Position numbers and translations under genes: made by a program. The notes below the pieces were generated by a model, which searched no databases, was not told the origin of the DNA, and was given only the letters and a program-made list of their open reading frames with translations. A DNA stretch of 64,000 nucleotides from Omphiscola glabra (taxonomy: Eukaryota; Mollusca; Gastropoda; Lymnaeidae): positions 14,454,941 through 14,518,940 of the forward strand of contig OZ024807.1 of assembly GCA_964017045.1 (NCBI GenBank), written 5' to 3'. Numbering within the stretch: the stretch's first letter is position 1; each line of letters starts with the position of its first letter. Positions 55,946 to 64,000 of this stretch are shown here, one piece after another.

Positions 55946-58900
55946 GGAAGGCTGAATTAATAAAATATTTTTGTCCTTTTAGACGAAGTAAATTATCATA
56001 TAAACAAACAACAAAACAACAATTGAAACAGGTTATTTAAAAAAAAGAACTCCTCTTAACAATTCTACAGTTGCAGGAGCCATTTAAGCGACAATCTTTT
56101 GACTGAAGACCTGTTAGACACTTTATGACTTGATGCTTGTATGTGCAGGTAGATGCTGGATTGGTGTTAGGCTCTTGTGTACTGGGAATTATCAAGTGAT
56201 TTGTCTTTGTTGCCATGGTGATCATGATGGATCATTGTTTTTTTCTGTTTTGTGTGTGGATCTCATTGGTTAGATGTGAAAGTCATCATGTTCACAGTTG
56301 GACTCAGGTTGTTGTGTCACAAAGTTAGCTGGAGGCAACATAGTTTATTTGGCATCATATTCTTCATCATCATTTGTGGAAGGTTGTTCAATAAATACAG
56401 AGTAAGTCAAGTTTAACAAACCTTTAACAAAGGCTCAAGTTTTTGTGGGTATTTTAAAATTGTTTTAATAATGATGGTAATTTAATTGTTCAAAATGTGT
56501 ACAATTGTTATTTTAAATAATACTTGTGTTTTTTTTTTTTTTAAAGACTCCAAAAACAATATGACAATCTTTATTAGTTAAATTATTTTTGAAAATGCTA
56601 AGAAATATGATGAACTCCAGAAGCTAGTCTGTACCATAGCTGTGAAGTATGTAAAAATATTTTTATTACACAATTGATTTAGCCATATTAAGACCAGGAA
56701 AAACACTCAACATCATTTCATCTCTGGATATATGGCCAACTGGTTCAGCCATAAGTGTCATTGTGTGTTTTTGTTTCGATAAAATGCCCATGTGTTTTTT
56801 TTTTAAATTTTAGAAATAATTTTTTTTTAAATTTGATAACTCAGCGACCAATATAATTTTTTTCTCCTATAATTTATTTTATTGCTTGCTGATGTAAAAA
56901 CATTCTGTCTTCTGGTTATTTAGAAGTCCTTGCATCCCTTGAAGCTTAAAAGGCTGTGTGAATGAGTGACTATTTTTGTCGTATCTTCAGTGCTTCTAAA
57001 ATTGATGGAGTTCACAGTTCAATTTTGTAATGGACATTTTGTCCCCTCCCATTGATGGGCTTAATTAATAAAGTAAATGCAGTACTATTCAAATTACTCT
57101 CATTATTCAAAGCTGAAAGATTATTATAATTTTTATTAAATTCTTCATTCAATTAATGTTATGTTCTACGGGACTAAAGTAGGTTACAGATTGTAAATAA
57201 TAGTGAACATTTAGGATTTAATTGTTGATCTTTCAACAAAAAAAAATAATATGTTTTGATTAATTATTTATTCAAAGAAAAAATATTCACTGTTCTAAAA
57301 AAACAATTAATTTTAGCCCATTAGTAATTTATTATTTTAAATTTCACTAAATTACTTTTGTCAGTCTCTGAAAGTTAAGTGCCAATTTTTTGAAAATCCC
57401 TTAAGAATAAATTTTCAGATATCATTGTTTAAACAATAGCAATTCAAGTACAGTTTGTGAATTTAATCTCTCTGTAACATAAATATATATTTTATGGAGT
57501 GAAAAATACATTTTACTCAATGTCAATATGAATTGTCTTCTCTTTTTTTAAATTAAAAAGAAAACAAACATTTGCATCAAGTCATGCACTGTTATTTGCT
57601 GTTGCTAGTCGTTGCAATGTGAATAAATTAACTTGCCAAAAGGGTTGTTGTTACTTCCAAAATTAGTAGCACATATCTTATGTTGCTATAGTTACTATTA
57701 CCTCTCAGTCTTTTGTAAAAATATAATTTTCTTATGTTGATTTGAGATAAGCAAAATTTTCACAAGAAATGACAGAATCATTAAATTTAACATGCAAAAT
57801 TATGTCATTGACAAAACATCTTAATTTACACCAATCGGTTAAATAAAATTGGCTAAGAATGGATTATTATAGTACAAATAGTGTAATAGGATTTATCAAG
57901 TTACAAGATTCCTTAAATTTTTAAAGTAGCAGATGTGGAGGACTCGGGAGATCTCAAATATTTTTTAAAAATCCCATCACTTCTCAAAATGAACTAATAT
58001 TTGCTTGTGACCAATTGATCCAGTATAACGAGAAATGTTCTTGTAGGAGCCTTTGCCGATCAGTTACACTTTAGCGTATCAAACAATGATACAAGTCAAA
58101 TTATTTCTTGAAAACAAGTATTAAAGTTAGGACTTCCCTGTTTAATATGTAGGGACACTTCAAATAATGTGTCTAGTCTAGCCTCTTTTTTTTTTTATCC
58201 TCAGCATTATATAATGGGAAGAAAAACTCACTCCCCGGTTTAATCAACAGTTAAATAATGCTATTTAAAAAAAATATGAGGTCTCTTTTTGAACAATGAT
58301 TGTAATTGAGACATTCTCTCTAAAGATTTGTGGCATTGATAGTTTCAATATTTTTTCAGTAACGCCATCATCAAGTCTTGAGGCGGCTAAAAATAAATAC
58401 TTTTCATTTTAAAACTAAAAGTATCATTACTAAACCAAGAGAAACGGTATCTCCCTCAATCTCTAAGAACATTCATTTTGTTCACACACACACACACACA
58501 CACCCCCCCCCACCCTTTTTTTACATAACCTGACTCGCACTGGGTTCTCATAAATGTTTCCCTCAAATTTTACAATGGTTGGGTTTGTCAGCCTTAAAAA
58601 TAACATTATTGGTCAGCTTAAGAATGAGCTTGGCTTTGAATGTAAGTCAGATATGAATTGGTAGCGATGCCCATCATGTATGTCACCGAGGCTGCTCATA
58701 AATCTTAACTGAACCTTTCATTAGGTTCTTTATCTCATGAATACATTTGGCTGGTGTGGCTTACATTCTGTTCCATGCTTCGTGACCAATGAAAATCACT
58801 TTAAAATTGCAGGCTCCACAGAGGGGGTCAAGGCATTTGTTTAAAAAACCGAAATTAACATTTTACATAGTTGCACTTCTATTTATGCACACACATTTCA

Positions 58901-61900
58901 ATAGCCTTTTTATATTTATGATGCCTCTTGTTCTTGTGTGTAGGAAAATAATAGATAATTGTCTATTTTCTCTTCTGATGTAAAAACAACAAAAGAAACC
59001 TATTGTGAATAACCCATATTTATTTCTATTTATCTGACTGTTTTTTTAATTGCAGTGGCATAGATTTGAAGGAGCTCTTCGTACTGTCTGGTCCTGCCTT
59101 CTAATTTATCCCATTATCTACATATTACCAATACAGTCAAAGCAGTATTTTATAAATATTATATTATTTGTAAAACTTAAAAAAAAACATCTTAACATTA
59201 CTTTCATTTACTAGGAGCGCTGTCTATGAACAGCGTCCTTTAACAAAAACACTTTACTACACATCACTGTTAATGGTACTGAGATTTTTTTTAACAAGTT
59301 TTTTATTTTCAACATCAAGACCTCTTGCTTTCAATAAAGTATTCTCACATTACATAGTCAGGCCACACAAAGTGGGTCTAATATTGTTCAACTGAAGCGA
59401 CTAATTTCTTGAGCTCTCTTTATTTTTGATTACTTCCTTACAAATGCTAAGACATTCTTGTGTATAGTGTGTATGGAAGCGCTGATTGTCAAAGAATGTT
59501 TAAGGAAAGATCCCGAACTTGTGGTGATTTTTTCATCTGTTTAATTTGGCCTCTTGCTTTCACTTAAATTCTAACCTGAACAAAAGTCTGAGTTTATCAA
59601 CTGAACCAGTTAAATTTTGATATTGTGTAACTTGTCAACTCCTTATTTAGTATGGTTGAATTGTGTAACTTGTCAACTCCTTATTTAGTATGGTTGAATT
59701 GTGTAAAAAAAACAACAACATTACATCTTGTCATCGGGCATCCAGAAATAGTGACTGGAGGTTGGGGGAGGTGTCACCATAATGATTGATACAAATGTTT
59801 CATAGTCATATTTTATAACCTTGTATAAACTAAAAGGCAAGTGCCCCTCATTTTGAATGGACCAAGTGTCAAATTTAGAGAAAAATCTCCCAAAGTTAAG
59901 CTTGCTCTGACAAAACTCAAAGAAATTAAATCTTACTGAGCATTGATGAAATGGAAAATCATACAATTTTTTTTTTAGCATTTCATTTGGAATCAATTTT
60001 ATTCATTGTCGTGTTTTGGTTATTTTATCATTTTTATGGAAGCTGATATTTTGTATCCAACAATTTCAGCTCAGAGATGTAACCATTTTTTTTTTTTTTT
60101 AAAGAATGGTATTGTATTTTTAGTTTTTACATGTCAGGGTCCATTTGTTGAAGGCTCCTTGTATCCATGATTATTTTAAAATAAAATGAAGTGCTCTAAA
60201 TATGACAGTTTGTATTGCATCTTTAAACATTTTCACAGTGGTTAGTCTTACATTTTTTGTTAAACATCTTGATCCCACCTGCAGAAGGATCATCCTGGGA
60301 TTTACATCATCACATAAAACATAGCATTTAAGATAGATATATATTACAGATGTCCTTGCTTTTCAAGTTGATATGTGTACTAGTAAATTTGTGTTATCAT
60401 TGCTCTTCCTACATATTCACAGAGTAGTCAGCTAGAATATTGTTTGGTGCACCTAGACATGAGCTGTACATTATCCTTGACCTCATTGACCAGCAAACTT
60501 GAAGTAAAGGGAGGCAAATAGAAAATCAGTTAATTATTGCAAGACAAACTAGTTAACCTAAATCAATGCTGCTAAGTTTTAAAGATGAATATAAAAGCTT
60601 TGCCCGTAATATACTTTTTTTCACCAAAAAGGGACAGTTTTAGATAATGCACATTATCATTTGTTCTGTATGAGTCCTTGCACTCAAGCCGAATTCCGTC
60701 TTAGCTGTGAAATTTCAGGGTGCCTGAACTACATTTACACAATCGTAGGCAAACACTGTCAGGGCACACCTTGTCGAAGAATGACAATTGGCAGGTTTGT
60801 TGTTAATAGAGGAAAAGTAGTGTTTGACATGTGTGTTGATTTGTGAAGGCAGTTAGATGGCTCGCTATGAAAATTGATGCATCCAATAAGGTGTACATCT
60901 ATGTATATTTGTAGATATGCTTGTCATCAACTCTCAATTTTTTTCCTTGAATGTGCTGTAAGATTGCATGGGTCCTTCATTCATTCTTTGTGTATCATTC
61001 AATGTCATGGGGACTAACAAATGATTATCATATTATAAGAAATCAGTTTTTTAAAGATAAAAAAAACTTTTGTGTTTGTTTCTGATTATTTGTATCTATA
61101 ACTAATTCACATGAATGTATCCAATGAGATCAGGAAGGGTAGTCTCTTTGCAAGCAAAAAAATATTGTATGTCTACTGGCTTTTTCTGGATTGAACTTTT
61201 AAGTTGTCAAAGCCATTATCATTTACTTAATCCTTCTTTGCAGATTGGTATCTTTACAAAATTAACCCAAGTTCATCCATTCACATTTATGAGTACATCC
61301 TACTTAACTTACTGGTAGGTAAAATAAAAAAATAATCATAGTGAGAATAAAACTTTAAAAAAAAAAATAAAAAAAAATAATCATAGTGAGAATAAAACTT
61401 AAAAAAAAAAAAAAAAAAAAAGTTACATTCTTCTTAAAATTTGAAGGATTTCTTGTAACATTTGTCAGGACTTTTAACGAAAAATTATGTCATGCAGCAT
61501 TCAACTAGTAACTTTGACTTGAATGGAATACTTAATGGATAGCTCCGCATAAAGACTTAGATTTGCTTAGATATATCAAGTTCAATCTTTAAAAAAACTT
61601 AATCACTCAATCATTAAGACTTAATGATAGAATTTTTTTTAACTGGCAAGAGAACATTATATATATATGAAGAGCTTATTTTCAAAACGCGGTATCCACC
61701 ATTTTTAAAAACATGAAAAAATGTTACATTTTCGTAGAGCAAACCAGGTTAATTTAGGATAGTGGTTCTCAACCTTTCTAATGCCGCGACCCTTTAATAT
61801 ATTTTCTCTTGTGGCGACCCCCAACCACAAAATTATTTTCGTTGCTACTTCATAACTGTAGCGTATATGTGTTTTCCGATGGTCTTAGGCAACCCCTGTG

Positions 61901-64000
61901 AAAGGGTCATTCGACCCCCAAAGGGGTTGCGACCCACAGGTTGAGAACCGCTGCTTTAGGACATGGTAAATTTTATATACTTAACACATTATATTCCTAT
62001 TTTATTCTTGTCTAAAAATGATTTCATTCTCTAAACGCGTTATTAATTTTTTTGTAAAAAGTTGAATAATCTCAAAACCCCCAAAATGGATATACAGCAT
62101 TTTGAAAATCAGCTTTTCATATATTTTATGTGTTTATTTGCTTTCAGGAGATTATTGTAAGGGTGTGAGAGTTGAAAAATTGATTTAGATATGTGGCAGA
62201 AAAATAGATTTTTAAAATCAGAAAAAATGACATCAGAATAACACTATTTTAATTTATTTCAATACGGTACAATTTAAAAAAAAAAAAAATCTCCAATTAA
62301 GTAAGGATGAAATTGTCTTTGTGGCAAAAATCATTGATTACATGTAATTGTGATTTAATTTTGTGTATTTTCATACATGGCAGTGGTTTCAACATGCAGG
62401 TCATGTGCATCCATTCTAATGGATATATTACTTGGTGACATGTAAACCAAATCCATCAAAATGAAATAACTACTAAATTCATCATGGCCTCCAGGACCAC
62501 ATCTTGTACACCTCAAAATAAAGAGACCACTGCTATTTCACAATTTTTGAGCAATTTAAAAATAATAAAAAATCTTTCCATTATCATCTGATCTTACATG
62601 TACGGTATTCATTATTTTAATATTTACAGGCATCAATTTCATTGTTTAGGTATCAGATGATATAAAGTGTACAAAACATAAGCTAAAAAAAATGTAAAAG
62701 CTATTCAGATTAACTACCGTTTCAAGGGGAGGAAAGATTTGTTTCTGCCTGTTTGCGTTGAGAGTTTGCCCTTGAATGGTGCCAGGCGTTTGTAGGCACC
62801 AATAGCTTGTACTTCCAGGACTGACTAGTTTGTACCACCTAGAGTGACAGACAGATGTTCATTTAACGTTCTTCATTTTAAAAAAACAAATTTTTGTATT
62901 ATGATCATTTTCAAGCAGTTATAACAAAAATTACAACTGTAATGAGCTGATTAGCCATGCATGACTTTATTCTGTGTGAACTTGTCCCTATTCGAGGCTG
63001 TGTTATGTGTGGGTAGGACTTAACTTATGTTTTGCGTAGTATTATTCGCCTTCTGTTTTGTGTGATTGGACACAACTACCGTATGATGTGCTGCTGCTTG
63101 TGTTTGTCCTGGGCGAGGTCGAGACATTGAAATGCTATTGTGATGAAGGCGCATCTTGGAAGATATTTTTTGCTTCAAGGATAAAGGCTTCCCCGTTGTG
63201 TCACTGGATGTTCTTAACTGTTCAGTCTTCACATCACATCCTAGATAAGTTGAATAAGGAAATGAGATATTTTGTAACTGTATAGAAGTTCCTGGTTTTT
63301 TTTTGTTTTTTTTTTAAAACAAAATGTTAAATATTTCCTGCATGACATGATAGTAATTTTATAACTTGGTGATTAATTGGATTAGTGAAGATTTTAAAAG
63401 TTTAGGTGAGATTTTCAAAACAGTCTCTGAGCTAGGGAGTTAAAGTATATTATTTTGGTGTTGACTTAAAGCTGGAGCCAGAATGAATGGAGTCAAGGAC
63501 TATGTTAGGAAGTTGAGGTTTTTACGCCTTGATGAACAAAAGAATTGTCAGTCGTCTTATATCAATACTATTGTGTCAATGACAGTTTGATGTCAGTCCC
63601 ATGTAGAGTAGGTTACTCATTACTTCTCATCAGACTGGCTTATGCTCTTGGATGTCTAGAATTGTTCATTGAACAGTTTAAGTCTTGAGTCAATGTGTTT
63701 GATGAGGCAGATTTTATATAATATACATATATATATGATTGTTGATGTTTGTTTGTGGTAAAATGTCTCAAGTCCAGCAAATATAGCCTCTGATTTGCTA
63801 CTAACTTTAAAAAAAAAATAATTTTTTAATTAATGTTGAGTGTTTGTGAAAATCATGTCAACTGAGATTTTATTTTAAAAGCAACTCTCCGCTCCCCCCT
63901 ATATAAAATATAAATATTACAGGTTACCTGTGTCCAATAAATAAGATAATATTTCTATTTATAAAATTAACTTTTTGAATTAAGTAAAACACTATTTATG
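55946..64000 (+). other. GSK3 3' UTR and downstream DNA, no coding sequence recognised
   Basis: Eight kilobases without a supportable gene on either strand. Candidate poly(A) signals AATAAA lie at 56390-56395 and 57067-57072; one at 55959-55964 is only 14 nt past the stop. The 3' UTR could be several kilobases, as in vertebrate GSK3B, but its end cannot be set from sequence. It contains a CA/C-rich run at 58488-58512, a 43-bp direct duplication (about 59624-59706), a duplicated AATAATCATAGTGAGAATAA segment (61331-61400), and a SPIN element. Confidence 0.6.
61760..61953. mobile_element. SPIN-like hAT element, non-autonomous, 194 bp
   Basis: The ends TAGTGGTTCTCAACCTTTCT and GTTGAGAACCGCTG form inverted repeats, flanked by a near-perfect 8-bp duplication (ATTTAGGA and CTTTAGGA). 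The interior has AAAATTATTTTCGTTGCTAC, TATGTGTTTTCCGATGGTCT and GTGAAAGGGTCATTCGACCC, which match from memory the consensus of the SPIN (SPace INvader) hAT family. Confidence 0.88.

Noticed and set aside
60661..63285. Small ORFs of 61-75 codons downstream of GSK3
   Set aside because: No splice context, codon bias or recognisable motif; expected by chance in AT-rich DNA.

Overview
The window is animal nuclear DNA, most likely from a heterobranch gastropod snail. Evidence: AT-rich sequence, small exons with GT..AG introns, a kinase that reads as a lophotrochozoan GSK-3, many minisatellites, and short hAT and TTAA transposon remnants. One remnant matches the SPIN hAT family, which has been reported from the pond snail Lymnaea. 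There are no bacterial genes, rRNAs, tRNAs or CRISPR arrays.

Two protein-coding genes lie head to head. On the minus strand, 34751 down to the left edge, is a 20-exon gene that I identify as DNAAF8 (C16orf71/DAAP1), an axonemal dynein assembly factor. All its exons join in frame to at least 1,266 codons. Its N-terminal part carries the motifs I recall from the human protein. Its C-terminal part, exons 14-20, looks like two degenerate nucleoside-diphosphate-kinase (NDK) folds. On the plus strand, 38721-55945, is a complete nine-exon GSK3 kinase gene of 422 codons. About 4 kb of AT-rich DNA with a small hAT element separates the two start codons.

From left to right: 1-55 is a putative partial exon 20 of DNAAF8. 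56-12971 is intron 19, which holds a hAT MITE (343-770) and a satellite of roughly 238 copies of a 38-bp unit. A 2.9-kb DNA transposon (9734-12622) with 12-bp inverted repeats, a 7-bp target duplication and one unfamiliar ORF is inserted in that satellite. 12972-34751 holds the other 19 exons. Nearly every larger intron there carries its own unrelated minisatellite (10-33 bp units), with SINE, SPIN and LINE remnants. 38806-45675 is GSK3 intron 1. 45676-55945 holds the remaining GSK3 exons, with three TTAA MITEs and two repeat arrays in their introns. 55946-64000 has no recognisable coding sequence and may be a long GSK3 3' UTR plus intergenic DNA; it contains a second SPIN copy.

The oddest material is in the introns. 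Several minisatellite units contain good splice signals in the sense orientation (5' splice sites in DNAAF8 intron 12, TACTAAC branch-point motifs in GSK3 intron 7). The 10-bp array at the start of DNAAF8 intron 16 stays open in frame with exon 16. Exon boundaries were called by eye from splice consensus and phase. They agree with each other throughout, except for the exon 6/7 junction and exon 20, which are flagged.
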